Assembly (NCBI GenBank): GCA_022648325.1
Contig: JALCMG010000003.1
Coordinates: 124,001 to 188,000, forward strand
Direction of reading: 5' to 3'
DNA length: 64,000 bases
Source of the DNA: Olsenella sp.
Lineage (GTDB): Bacteria; Actinomycetota; Coriobacteriia; Coriobacteriales; Atopobiaceae
The translations under genes and the position numbers were made by a program. Below the pieces are notes generated by a model. It had not been told where the DNA came from, ran no database searches, and saw nothing but the letters and a program-made list of their open reading frames with translations. Of the stretch, positions 8,431 through 17,238 are shown piece after piece. Each line of letters starts with the position of its first letter. Position 1 is the stretch's first letter.

Positions 8431-10280
8431 TAGGCCTCAGCTCCCTTCTTGTCCTCGCCGTCTTGTGCCTTGTGGGCCTTTACCGTGTCGTAGATATACA
8501 CGCCGAGAAGGCCTGCGGTTAGCACGCCGCTCGCAATCTGGGTACCCGTGATGGCGTTCTCCCACCATGCGTTTGTGTGGACGATCTGCGAGCTGTCATC
8601 CAGGCCGTTTATGTTGCTGGTGCGCACCTGGGCGTAGACCGTGTGCTTGGTTGCATCGCGAAGCGCCTTGAGGAGGTAGCCGTCACCGTTCTCGATGTCT
8701 TCGGCAATCACTGTGTTGCTGAGCTTGGCAGTGGAGGAGTCAGAGCCAGGCCCAAAGCCCGCCATGTCCCAGCACCAGTAGTCGAGGCCGTTTGCCAGGT
8801 TTGTTGCATAGTGTGTCTTGTAGTCGGAGCCAACGCATGCATCGGAGCAGATGACGCCCTTGAACCCCCACTCGCCGCGCATCACGTCCTGCATGGTTGC
8901 CGAGCAGCTGCCGGCGTAGGTGACGCCGATGCGGTTGAATGCGGTCATGCATCCCATGCATCCGCCCTTTGCGTAGGCACCCTCAAACGCACGCAGATGC
9001 TCCTCGCGGATGGCCTGCTCATTTGCAAAGGTTGCCGCGCTCTCGCGGTTTGCCTCCTGGTCGTTGAGGACCATGTGCTTGTAGCCCAGAATGACGCCGT
9101 ACTTCTGGCACTCGCGCGAGACAACCTCGCCAATCAGGTAGTCAAGGTTGCCGTCCTCGGAGTAGTACGCGGACGCACGGCCGTTGAACGGCGTCCTGTG
9201 AATGTTTGGGCCACCAGACCAAATCTCAGTGAGACCCATGAAGATGCTCTCGTTGCCAGTGAGGTTGGAGCGCTTGGTAATGTGGTCGATGTCCCACGTC
9301 GATGCCTCGACAATGGCGCAAGGCCAGTTGAAGCCAGACTCACCGTTAAGCTTGAAGACCACCTGCTGAAGCTGGTCCATGTCGTCTCCACGGTAGGAGG
9401 CGGGCATCGTGATGGAGTCGATGGCAACCGAGCCGTTCTGGTCGGGGAGGATGGAGGCCATCTCCTCTACGGTCAGCTGGTTGAGGAAGGCGTTCCAGGT
9501 CTCCTCGTCGTTGTAGTCAACATCGCGCATTGCCACGAAGGTAATTCCGGAGTCCTCACCCTGGGTAAAGTCAGACACGCTGGGAGCGTCGTCAGGCATC
9601 TCGTAGAAGTTGCCGTCGAGCACCTCCATCATGTCCGGCGTGGCGCGAACGGCAACGGGCTCGGTGGGGAAGGTGGCGTCCCAGTCGCTGCGCGAGAGGT
9701 ATGTGATGGTGTCCGTTCCAAGGTTGTTGAGGTCGGCGTCATCAAAGCAGTTGGTGACCTGCTGGCTGTCAACGTAGCGCGACATGGCATAACGGCTGGT
9801 GTCAACATCGGAGGTGCTCCAAGAGTAGACCTTCGATGCATCCCCACTTGTGCTTGAGCCGTCTACCGCAACCATGCCCCTTGCACCCTTGGCAGCGAGG
9901 ATGTTGTTGAGCGCATCATGTGCATCATCGCCAATAGCCAGGTAATAGGTGCCCGCAGAGCGGATGTAGCCCTTTGCCTTTGTGTAGTCATAGCTCGCCA
10001 GCAGGTACTGCTCAACCTCGACGCTCACCGTCTCGGAGGCACCAGGCTCAAGCTCGCTGGTCTTTGCAAAGCCAACCAGCACCACAGCGGACTTCTCGAC
10101 CTTGTTTTGCTTCTCGTAGTCTCCGTAGGGAGTCTGTGCATAGACCTCGACTACCGACCTACCGGCAACGTTTCCGGTGTTTGTAACAGTCACCGAAAGG
10201 GTGTACGTGTCGGATGTCGAGTCAAAAGAGCAGCTGTCCAGAGTCTGCTGGAAGGTTGTGTACGAGAGGCCATAGCCAAA
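8430..10280 (-). pseudogene. GH3 glycosidase, C-terminal half (separated by mobile element)
   Basis: This is the second half of a GH3 enzyme. It begins with the FGYGLSYT motif and an FnIII-like part, followed by the GH3 (beta/alpha)8 catalytic domain; GVICSDA contains the expected catalytic aspartate. The C-terminus has a hydrophobic segment (GVLTAGLLGVYIYDTV) and a charged tail, so the enzyme would be membrane-anchored. The fragment is 616 residues plus stop and lacks an evident start codon and ribosome binding site. Joined to the half at 13699-14934 it restores a 1028-residue frame. The sandwich domain precedes the barrel, the reverse of most GH3 enzymes. Confidence 0.88.
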
Positions 10281-10284
10281 TGCA

Positions 10285-10303
10285 TGTGTATGATAAAGAA
10301 GTA
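10285..10303 (+). repeat. Left terminal imperfect inverted repeat of element
   Basis: TGTGTATGATAAAGAAGTA matches the inverted right end in 17 of 19 positions. It begins four bases inside the insertion junction. Confidence 0.75.
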
Positions 10304-10448
10304 GACATCAAAATGACAGACAGAAAGCCTCGCTATTCCGCAATATAGAGGCCGGGAGGATAGAATTATTCACATTTCTATGCTATACGATCAGCGCCAA
10401 CAGGCAAATTCAGCTTTTTGGAGGTAATCAATGATGCGGCGAATTATC

Positions 10449-10532
10449 TACTCGGTACAGTTCCGCAACTGACAACAATCTGTATCGAGTAATAAAATGT
10501 TCTGTGCAGAAGGTTGTCAGGAACTGTACCGA
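10449..10532 (+). promoter_or_regulatory. Leader with alternative hairpins before methyltransferase gene
   Basis: A 13-bp perfect inverted repeat (TCGGTACAGTTCC at 10452-10464, inverse at 10520-10532) encloses a second 6-bp pair (GACAAC 10471-10476, GTTGTC 10513-10518). A competing stem TACTCG/CGAGTA (10449-10454 with 10486-10491) would use part of the first arm. Mutually exclusive stems directly upstream of a methyltransferase suggest attenuation, or an operator for a dimeric regulator. Confidence 0.45.
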
Positions 10533-10581
10533 TCAAAAGAAAAATAGAAACCATCATACATCTTTTGAAAGGAGCAGTAAA

Positions 10582-11349
10582 ATGAACACAGAACAGCTAA
10601 AAGAAGTCTGGAAACAGGAAGAAGCCATTGCCCATATCCACGGATGGGATTTTTCTCATATCCACGGCAGATACGAGGAAGAAGATGTTTTGCCGTGGGA
10701 CTTTCGAGCAATCATTCAGAACTATCGAAAAGATTGCATGAAGCTGATGGATATGGAAACCGGCGGCGGAGAGTTCCTGCTTTCCCTTAATCACCCCAAC
10801 AAAAACACAGCGGCGATTGAGGGCTACCCGCCCAATGTGAAGCTGTGTAAAGAAGTTCTGCTGCCGCTTGAAATTGATTTCAAGGAGGCGGACGGAGCCG
10901 ATAGACTTCCTTTCCCTAACAGCGGTTTTGATCTTGTCACAAACCGGCACGGCGATTATGACGTCGCAGAACTGCGGCGCGTATTGAAGCCGAATGGGTT
11001 GTTCCTTACCCAACAGGTAGGCGCAGAAAATGACCGGGAGTTGGTTCAGCTTCTTCTTCCCCATATCGCGGAAGTACCCTATCCTAAACAATACCTTGAT
11101 GTGAGAATAGCGGAACTTCTCGAACACGGCTTTGAAGTGCTGGAGAGCGGAGAAGCCCGCCAGCCGATCCGTTTCTTTGACGTTGGCGCGCTTGTTTGGT
11201 TTGCAAGGATTATTGAGTGGGAGTTTCCCAGCTTTTCCGTGGAAAGCTGCCTTGACCAGTTATACGAAGCACAAGCTATCCTTGAAAAGACGGGTGTGAT
11301 TGAAGGCGGCATCCACAGATTTTATATCGTGGCAAGAAAAAAACAATAG
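10582..11349 (+). CDS. Class I SAM-dependent methyltransferase, element cargo
   Basis: The 255-residue protein has a SAM-binding motif I (LMDMETGGGEFLLSL, about 54-68), a motif II-like region (AIEGYPPNV), an LPFPNSGFDLV stretch and ELRRVLKPNGLF, the pattern of class I methyltransferases. The substrate is unknown. Start ATG 10582 is preceded by GAAAGGAG. Codon use is AT-richer than in the chromosome around it. It is followed 24 bases later by an NTF2-like gene, likely one transcript ending at the hairpin near 11807. Possible roles are drug or self-protection methylation; neither is shown. Confidence 0.75.
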   Translation: MNTEQLKEVWKQEEAIAHIHGWDFSHIHGRYEEEDVLPWDFRAIIQNYRKDCMKLMDMETGGGEFLLSLNHPNKNTAAIEGYPPNVKLCKEVLLPLEIDFKEADGADRLPFPNSGFDLVTNRHGDYDVAELRRVLKPNGLFLTQQVGAENDRELVQLLLPHIAEVPYPKQYLDVRIAELLEHGFEVLESGEARQPIRFFDVGALVWFARIIEWEFPSFSVESCLDQLYEAQAILEKTGVIEGGIHRFYIVARKKQ

Positions 11350-11373
11350 ACAAATCGGTATATCGGAGGGCCC

Positions 11374-11703
11374 ATGACAGCGAAAGAAGTATTAGAGGAT
11401 TTTTTTAAAGCTGAAAACGAGCGAAATTGGAAGGTGTACCAGCAATTCTTGCATAAAGAAATTGTTTGGCAGTTGTTTGATAAAGAAACAAGGAGCATTT
11501 GCGGCATACAGGATTATATGCTGACAATGCAAAAAGCCTATGAGAACTCGGATATTCGATTTCTTTGTCAAGATATGCAGGTGTCTAATGATGGGAACAG
11601 GATCATTGCCTATCTCATAAATGATATGGGCGCTCGATCACTGGACATTTTCGATTTCAAGGACAATCTCATTTATCGAGAATATGAATTTATCTTAGAT
11701 TGA
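11374..11703 (+). CDS. NTF2-like/SnoaL-fold protein, element cargo
   Basis: A 109-residue protein starting MTAKEVLEDFFKAENERNW with the alpha-helix then beta-sheet pattern of the NTF2/SnoaL-like fold, including aromatic residues lining a pocket (IVWQLFD, YLIND). Such proteins bind or modify small molecules. Start ATG 11374 follows CGGAGGG. It is probably co-transcribed with the methyltransferase, so the pair may act on one compound; I cannot name it. Confidence 0.55.
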   Translation: MTAKEVLEDFFKAENERNWKVYQQFLHKEIVWQLFDKETRSICGIQDYMLTMQKAYENSDIRFLCQDMQVSNDGNRIIAYLINDMGARSLDIFDFKDNLIYREYEFILD

Positions 11704-11806
11704 TAGATTGGGATTTTCCTAAAAACCGGCAAGGAGGGAGACAGTAAAGAATGCTGCCGCCCTCTCTATGAGAACTGAATACTCGCCGTCCATCACAACG
11801 GCACAT

Positions 11807-11842
11807 AAAGCAGTAAGTCTGAAAAGATTTGCTGCTTTTTTT
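11807..11842 (+). terminator. Rho-independent terminator inside the element
   Basis: AAAGCAG (11807-11813) pairs with CTGCTTT (11832-11838), followed by a T-run. It ends the methyltransferase and NTF2-like transcript. The remaining noncoding stretch 11843-11966 holds no gene that I recognise. Confidence 0.7.
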
Positions 11843-11966
11843 GTGTTCATTTTTGGCGTTTCAGAAATTCGGCTGTATTAAGGAGTGAAAGGAAAATGAA
11901 AAAAGTTTGACCGGAAGCGAGCACGCAGCGACCTCGCCGGTGTTGTATTAGCAGAAGGGAAAAATT

Positions 11967-13607
11967 TTGCAAAACCGCCTTTTTCCTACCCTGCCAAACG
12001 TACTGATAGCAAAGAAACCGAAAGAAGGAGAAACGCGAAGTCACAGAGCCAGAGACGATGAACTGCAAGGCGAATCGAACTCCATTATGAATCAAAGGCG
12101 TATCCTCGAAACGTACTGCCGCGATCACAACATCCTGAACTACCGCTTTTTCGTGGACGACGGATGGAGCGGCGCGAACTTCGACAGGCCGAATTTTCAG
12201 GCAATGCTCGCCGGGATCGACAGTGGAGAGATCAAGACGGTCATCACCAAAGACCTTTCCCGCCTGGGAAGGAACTACCTGCAGGTCGGTATGTACACGG
12301 AAATGCTTTTCCCGCAGAAGGGCGTCCGCTACATTGCCATCAATGATGGTGTGGACAGTATGCAGGGTGACAACGACCTGACACCCTTAAAGAACCTGTT
12401 CAATGAATGGATGGTGAGAGACACGAGCAAAAAGATCAAGGCGGTGTTCCGCAGCAAAGGCATGAGCGGCAAGCCCATCACGAGCCAGCCTGTCTATGGG
12501 TATCTCAAAGGCGAGGACGGCAGCTTCGTGATCGACGAGGAAGCCGCGCCGGTGGTACGGCAGATTTACAGCATATGCCTTGCCGGGTACGGCCCGACGC
12601 AGATCGCCCGGAAGCTGACGGAACAGAACATCCCGACGCCGGGGACTCTGGAATACCGCAGGACAGGCAGCACACGCCGGTACTACCCGGACTACCCCTG
12701 CAAGTGGGCGACGAATACCGTCTGCCACATCTTGGAGCGCAAGGAGTATCTGGGGCACACGGTGAACTTCAAAACAGAAAGCCCGTCGTACAAGGTCAAG
12801 AAAACCGTCTATACTCCAGAGGAAAAGCAAATGGTTTTTGAGAACACCCATGAGCCGATCCTTGACCGTGATACATGGGAACGGGTACAGGAGCTGCGTA
12901 AGCAGAGAAAACGCCCCAACCGCTACGGGGAAGTCGGCCTGTTCTCCGGCCTGTTGTTCTGCGCTGACTGCGGCAGCGTGCTTTACCAGCAGAGATACCA
13001 GACGGACAAGCGGAAGCAGGACTGCTATATCTGCGGCAGCTACAAGAAGCGGACAACGGACTGCACAGCGCATTTCATCCGTACCGACCTTCTGGCCGCC
13101 GGTGTGACCGAGAACATCCGCAGGATCACCAGCTATGCCGCCAAGCATGAAGCCCGGTTCCGCAAGCTCCTGATTGACCAGAACGAGGACGGCGGCAAAA
13201 AGAAGAACGCTGCCAGACGCCGGGAGCTGGACGCCGCCGAGAAGCGGATCACGGAGCTGTCCGCCATCTTCAAGCGGCTGTATGAGGACAGCGTGGCCGG
13301 ACGGATCACGGATGAACGGTTTGCGGAGCTGTCCGCCGACTATGAGGCGGAGCAAAAGCAGCTCAAAGACCGCGCCGCCGAGCTGGAAGCGGAGCTTTCC
13401 AAAGCACAGGAGGCCACGGCCAACGCAGACCGTTTCTTAAAGGTCGTTCAAAAGTATTCAGGCTTTGAGGAACTTACCCACACACTTCTAAGAGAATTTG
13501 TCGAAAAAATCGTTGTCCATGAGTGCTATCACGATGAAAACGGCACCCGCAAACAGGACGTCGAAATCTACTACAACTTCGTCGGCAAGATAGATTTGCC
13601 GGAGTAA
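11967..13607 (+). CDS. Large serine recombinase (TnpX/TndX-like), catalytic serine segment missing
   Basis: The protein (546 residues from TTG 11967, after GAAGGGA) has the resolvase domain (RDDELQGESNSI, VITKDLSRLGRNYLQVG), a recombinase domain, a zinc ribbon (CADCGSVLY and CYICGSYKKRTTDC) and a C-terminal coiled coil. It fits Tn4451-type element recombinases that excise and integrate circles. In relatives RDDELQG follows a YxRLS segment with the catalytic serine; here the residues are GETRSHRARDDELQ, so that serine and several preceding residues are gone. The first 24 residues are also atypical. The enzyme is probably inactive. Confidence 0.82.
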   Translation: MQNRLFPTLPNVLIAKKPKEGETRSHRARDDELQGESNSIMNQRRILETYCRDHNILNYRFFVDDGWSGANFDRPNFQAMLAGIDSGEIKTVITKDLSRLGRNYLQVGMYTEMLFPQKGVRYIAINDGVDSMQGDNDLTPLKNLFNEWMVRDTSKKIKAVFRSKGMSGKPITSQPVYGYLKGEDGSFVIDEEAAPVVRQIYSICLAGYGPTQIARKLTEQNIPTPGTLEYRRTGSTRRYYPDYPCKWATNTVCHILERKEYLGHTVNFKTESPSYKVKKTVYTPEEKQMVFENTHEPILDRDTWERVQELRKQRKRPNRYGEVGLFSGLLFCADCGSVLYQQRYQTDKRKQDCYICGSYKKRTTDCTAHFIRTDLLAAGVTENIRRITSYAAKHEARFRKLLIDQNEDGGKKKNAARRRELDAAEKRITELSAIFKRLYEDSVAGRITDERFAELSADYEAEQKQLKDRAAELEAELSKAQEATANADRFLKVVQKYSGFEELTHTLLREFVEKIVVHECYHDENGTRKQDVEIYYNFVGKIDLPE

Positions 13608-13673
13608 TGCCTGAACTATCCGGCGCAATGCGCAAGCGCCGGATGGGGACGGCAAAAAATTTTACACTTCTAT

Positions 13674-13692
13674 TACTTCTTTACCTTACACA
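13674..13692 (-). repeat. Right terminal imperfect inverted repeat of element
   Basis: Read on the minus strand the sequence is TGTGTAAGGTAAAGAAGTA, matching the left end in 17 of 19 bases. It lies six bases inside the right junction. Confidence 0.75.
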
Positions 13693-14934
13693 AACTAAGG
13701 GGTAGGCTATCTCGTCCGTGTAATTCCAGGCAGACCCCGTTGATGACCCCACAGTGCTTGTGGCGTTGCCCTGGCCAAGGATTGCGTCCTCGTAGCGGGT
13801 TTCGTAGTACTTGTATCCCACGTAGATGCCCTCGGCGTAGATGAGGTAGCTCTGAACAAACCTGTCCGTATTGTTGCAGGTGTCGAGGACCTCGTCGAGG
13901 TTCGACCACTTCTGCGTGTTCTTGGCCTGCGCATAGGTGATTGCGGGGGCCGAGAGCGAGTTCTTAGCGTAGGTGTCAACGAGCTTGCCGGAGGGGTTTG
14001 CCTCGCCGTCGAGCACGTTGGCAACACCGGTGAAGCCGACAACGCCAGGGGTTCCCACCCAGAGGATGGCGTCGACGTCGTAGTTGGCAAGATCACCCAG
14101 CTCAACGGCCCAGCTGGAGTTCACCAGGACAATGATGCGCTTGATGGTGCCTGCCGCCTTCTCCGCCTGAAGGAGCGCGAGAAGGTCCTTCTCGTTCTGA
14201 TGCAGAGCAAGCTGGCTGATGCCCTCGGAGTCCTCGAGTACCAGGTCGCAGTCCTCGGAGCCCTGGCGGGTGATCATGTAGATCACAGCGTCGTTGTACT
14301 GTGAGGCCCAGCTTGCGCGAAGGTCATCGGTGAGAAGTGACACCGGTGCTTCGCCCACCTCGGGATTCTCGGCGTCCTTCACCCTGCCGTATCCGCTTGT
14401 CTGGTAGGCCTCGGTGACCGTGGGGTTGACGTCGAATGCCTCCTGCATGGCCGAGAGGTACGTGACCCACTTCACCGTACTGGTGTCGCTGGGCGTGTGG
14501 TAGCTGTAGAAGGGGCCATACGTTGGGCCCGTGTACCCAAAGCCCATGCTCGCGGTGTCGACATCGGGATTCTCGAACGAGTTCTGGCCAAAGAGGGTGA
14601 CGCTTGCTCCCCTCTGGAGCGGCAGAGCTCCGTTCTCGTTCTTGAGCAGGACGACCCCGCCCTCAACCTCCTCGATAGCGGCAGCGGCGCAGTCATCCTC
14701 GAGTTTCTGAAGTGCTGCGGCATCGTAGATGTCGGTGCCGTAGTCGCTCTTGTAGTAGGTGGTGTCACCGCCCGACCCGCTTGACGTCACGCTTGTGGTG
14801 TCGATGCCCAGAGCGGTGTTGATCCTTCCGCGATAGGACTCCGCGACTGGTGCGCCTACGCACGTTGTCGCAAACACGGTCGACGTAATGCCGGCAGCGC
14901 CCTTCACGAATTGCCTGCGTGAGATGGTACCCAT
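13681..14934 (-). pseudogene. GH3 glycosidase, N-terminal half (interrupted)
   Basis: First half of the split GH3 gene. The ATG at 14934 follows GAAGGGAAGGAC. The product starts MGTISRRQFVKGAAG, a Tat signal, so the enzyme is exported folded. GGVVLLKNENGALPL and the GTPGVVGFTG...NPSGKLVDT region belong to the GH3 alpha/beta-sandwich domain that normally comes second, so domain order is reversed as in some rumen GH3 enzymes. Native codons end at 13699; six element-derived codons and TAA at 13681-13683 truncate it. The frame continues at 10280 after the insertion. It diverges from a LytTR regulator gene with a 187-bp shared upstream region. Confidence 0.88.
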
Positions 14935-15072
14935 GTCCTTCCCTTCTCGCCTTCCATTTCCCCTTGCCCACTGGGGGCTTGTCGCGCGCATCGTAAGGCC
15001 CGGGTAATGTGGCCAGAAAGGGGGCATGGCGGATTCGGTTCCCCAGATGGCAGTTTCGGGTGAAGCTCGCCG

Positions 15073-15100
15073 TTCGCCTGCCGCAGTCGCATGGGATAAT
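15073..15100 (+). promoter_or_regulatory. Probable promoter of LytTR operon
   Basis: TTCGCC (15073-15078), 16-base spacer, GATAAT (15095-15100), then the start codon at 15122. The -10 matches five of six consensus bases. Confidence 0.4.
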
Positions 15101-15121
15101 CGTTTGGGGAGGTTGGGGGAC

Positions 15122-15835
15122 ATGATCAGGGCAGCGAGCGTAGAGAACGATGAGGATGAGGAGCGTCTGCTTGAAGAGCAGCTCGCTCGCTATGGCCTCG
15201 ATCGCAACGTCGAGACGTCATGCGTGCACTACGGGACCGCCGAGGCGTTTCTCGACGCCCCCTATGACGTTGGCGTGGTGTTCATGGATATCGACCTACC
15301 GGGGATGAACGGCATGGACGCGGCCGCCCAGATGCGCCGTTGCGATACCACCACGCAGATTGTCTTTGTGACGAGTCTCGCGCAGTATGCCGTCAAAGGC
15401 TACGAGGTCGATGCCGCTGGTTTTATCGTCAAACCCGTGCGCTTCTACGACATGGCAATGTGCCTCGATAAGGTAAGGCGAGTCATTTCGCGCAATGTTG
15501 GAGAGTCAATCACCATTCGGACGCAGTCGGGGATGTACCTCTTTCCTGTCTCGGACATCGAGTATGTCGAGACCAGTGGTCATGACCTTGTGTACCACTT
15601 TTCTTCGGGCGCCAGCCCAATTCGCGTTCGGGATAGCCTTGGGCGCCTGGCAGAGAGCCTTGCTGATAAGCCCTTCATCCGCGTTTCACAAGGTCAGCTC
15701 GTCAACATGATGCACGTGGTGCGTGTTGCCGGCAGCAGCCTGACGCTGTCGGGAGGAGACACGCTCTTCTTTAGTCGCCGGTGCAAACGCGACCGTCTCA
15801 ACCGTATAGCCCAGTACATGGGAAGGACCATCTGA
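15122..15835 (+). CDS. LytTR family response regulator
   Basis: AgrA/LytR-type response regulator of 237 residues. Receiver domain about 1-120 with phosphoacceptor Asp56 (VVFMDIDLPGMNG) and the conserved lysine in IVKP; LytTR DNA-binding domain about 135-235 (IEYVETSGHDLVYHF, FIRVSQGQLVNMMHV). ATG 15122 follows TTGGGGG. The next gene is its kinase, overlapping by one base. It is divergent from the GH3 gene, so GH3 control is plausible. No peptide pheromone gene was seen nearby. Confidence 0.88.
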   Translation: MIRAASVENDEDEERLLEEQLARYGLDRNVETSCVHYGTAEAFLDAPYDVGVVFMDIDLPGMNGMDAAAQMRRCDTTTQIVFVTSLAQYAVKGYEVDAAGFIVKPVRFYDMAMCLDKVRRVISRNVGESITIRTQSGMYLFPVSDIEYVETSGHDLVYHFSSGASPIRVRDSLGRLAESLADKPFIRVSQGQLVNMMHVVRVAGSSLTLSGGDTLFFSRRCKRDRLNRIAQYMGRTI

Positions 15836-17157
15836 TGGATGTGGAGACCATCGTCAATTCCCTGCTTACGGCAGTTGAGCTTGTGGCAGCAACGCTGTTG
15901 TTTGCTAGCGGCCTGCCTCGTCGGGGTGCCTATGCTGTGCGAGTTGCGATTGCTGCCATTGCTCTTGCGCTTGTTATCGGGACGTTCATGGGCGGGATTG
16001 CATCGCCTGGCGCCTACCATCTCTTTGGACTCATTGTGCTGTATGCGGTGGCCCTTGTGCTCTGCAGTGCGATTGTCGGGCTTTGTCATGAGGCAACTAC
16101 TTGGACTGCCCTCTTCTGCGCAACTGCGGGATACGCTACGCAGAACCTTGCCTCGGGTGTAATGGGGTTTATTAACCGAGTTGGCGGATGGATGCCGCCG
16201 GAGTATGTCTTCTACGTCATTACGAACCTTGTCGAGTACGCGCTTGTTTACATGGCCATCTACCTTGTGATGGTTCGCCGAATGAATAGGAACGGGCTTG
16301 TTGTTGAGGAAGACCACGGCATGCTCTTCATGGTGCTGGTGGTGATTTTTGCCGTCATTGGCTTGGACGTTTGCATTAAGTCGAGCTATGTGGCGGGCAT
16401 TGACTTTCCGACGTATATCACGCTGAGAATTGTGCATGCTCTTGTCTGTGCCTTTGTCCTCTTTGCCGAGTATCAGATGCTCTACAAGACACGCCTCAAG
16501 ACGGAGATGGCAGAAAGCCAGCAGCTCTTGCACGACGAGCGTCGCCAGTACCGTCTCTCGAAGGAGACAGTCGAGTCGATCAACGTGAAGTGCCATGACA
16601 TTAGGCATCAGATTCGCCACATGGCTGACGGCCTTGGCACGGTTGTGGTGGATCCTCTCATCTTTGATGATATTGCTAAGGAGGTGTGCGTTTACGACTC
16701 TACAGTGAGCACGGGAAACGACGCCCTGGATGTGATCTTGAGCGAGAAGTCCCTTGTGTGCGAGAGGCGAGGCATTACGCTTTCCTGCATGGCCGACGGC
16801 TCTGTCATCTCGTTCATGCAGCCCACCGATATCTACTCCCTCTTTGGTAACGCTCTAGAGAACGCCATAGAGGCGGTGGGGGAGGTTCCCAATCCCGAGA
16901 AGCGCAGGATTGCGTTGGTGCTGAGAAGCGATATGGGCATGGCTTCGCTTCACGTCGAGAACTACTTTGTGGGGTTGCTTGAGTTTGTTGACGGACTGCC
17001 AAAGTCGACCAAGGGCGACGATGCCAATCATGGTTTTGGCATGCGCTCGATGGAGCGCACGGCGCAGCGCTATGGCGGTACCCTTGTTGCGAGTATGCGA
17101 GATGACCTCTTCCTTCTTGATGTAGCGGTGCCCCAACCGGAACTCCTGACAGCGTAA
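15835..17157 (+). CDS. GHKL sensor histidine kinase (AgrC-like)
   Basis: The 440-residue kinase has an N-terminal membrane domain with about six hydrophobic segments (residues 1-210), a dimerisation region with CHDIRHQI (His254 is the likely phosphoacceptor), an N-box (SLFGNALENAIEAV) and a glycine-rich G-box (GFGMRSMERTAQRYGG). This matches AgrC-type kinases that sense peptides or membrane signals. Its ATG overlaps the regulator stop (TGATG). The signal is unknown. Confidence 0.85.
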   Translation: MDVETIVNSLLTAVELVAATLLFASGLPRRGAYAVRVAIAAIALALVIGTFMGGIASPGAYHLFGLIVLYAVALVLCSAIVGLCHEATTWTALFCATAGYATQNLASGVMGFINRVGGWMPPEYVFYVITNLVEYALVYMAIYLVMVRRMNRNGLVVEEDHGMLFMVLVVIFAVIGLDVCIKSSYVAGIDFPTYITLRIVHALVCAFVLFAEYQMLYKTRLKTEMAESQQLLHDERRQYRLSKETVESINVKCHDIRHQIRHMADGLGTVVVDPLIFDDIAKEVCVYDSTVSTGNDALDVILSEKSLVCERRGITLSCMADGSVISFMQPTDIYSLFGNALENAIEAVGEVPNPEKRRIALVLRSDMGMASLHVENYFVGLLEFVDGLPKSTKGDDANHGFGMRSMERTAQRYGGTLVASMRDDLFLLDVAVPQPELLTA

Positions 17158-17238
17158 TGGCGTCTGCCCGTCCCCCCAGGGGCTATGATTGCACGAGGCT
17201 AACCCTGTAATTCCAACGGTACCGGGGGGTATCTCGAC

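Larger units (their letters stand above)
10281..13698. mobile_element. 3.4-kb serine-recombinase element inserted in GH3 gene
   Basis: The 3418-bp insert interrupts the GH3 codons for YP|FGYG, and removing it rejoins the frame exactly. An AA dinucleotide is present on both sides (10279-10280 and 13697-13698), as expected for large serine recombinase integration. It carries a methyltransferase gene, an NTF2-like gene and a TnpX-like recombinase gene. Its base composition and codon use are less GC-rich than the flanks and look Firmicutes-like. The recombinase seems to lack its catalytic serine segment, so the element is probably fixed. Confidence 0.88.
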
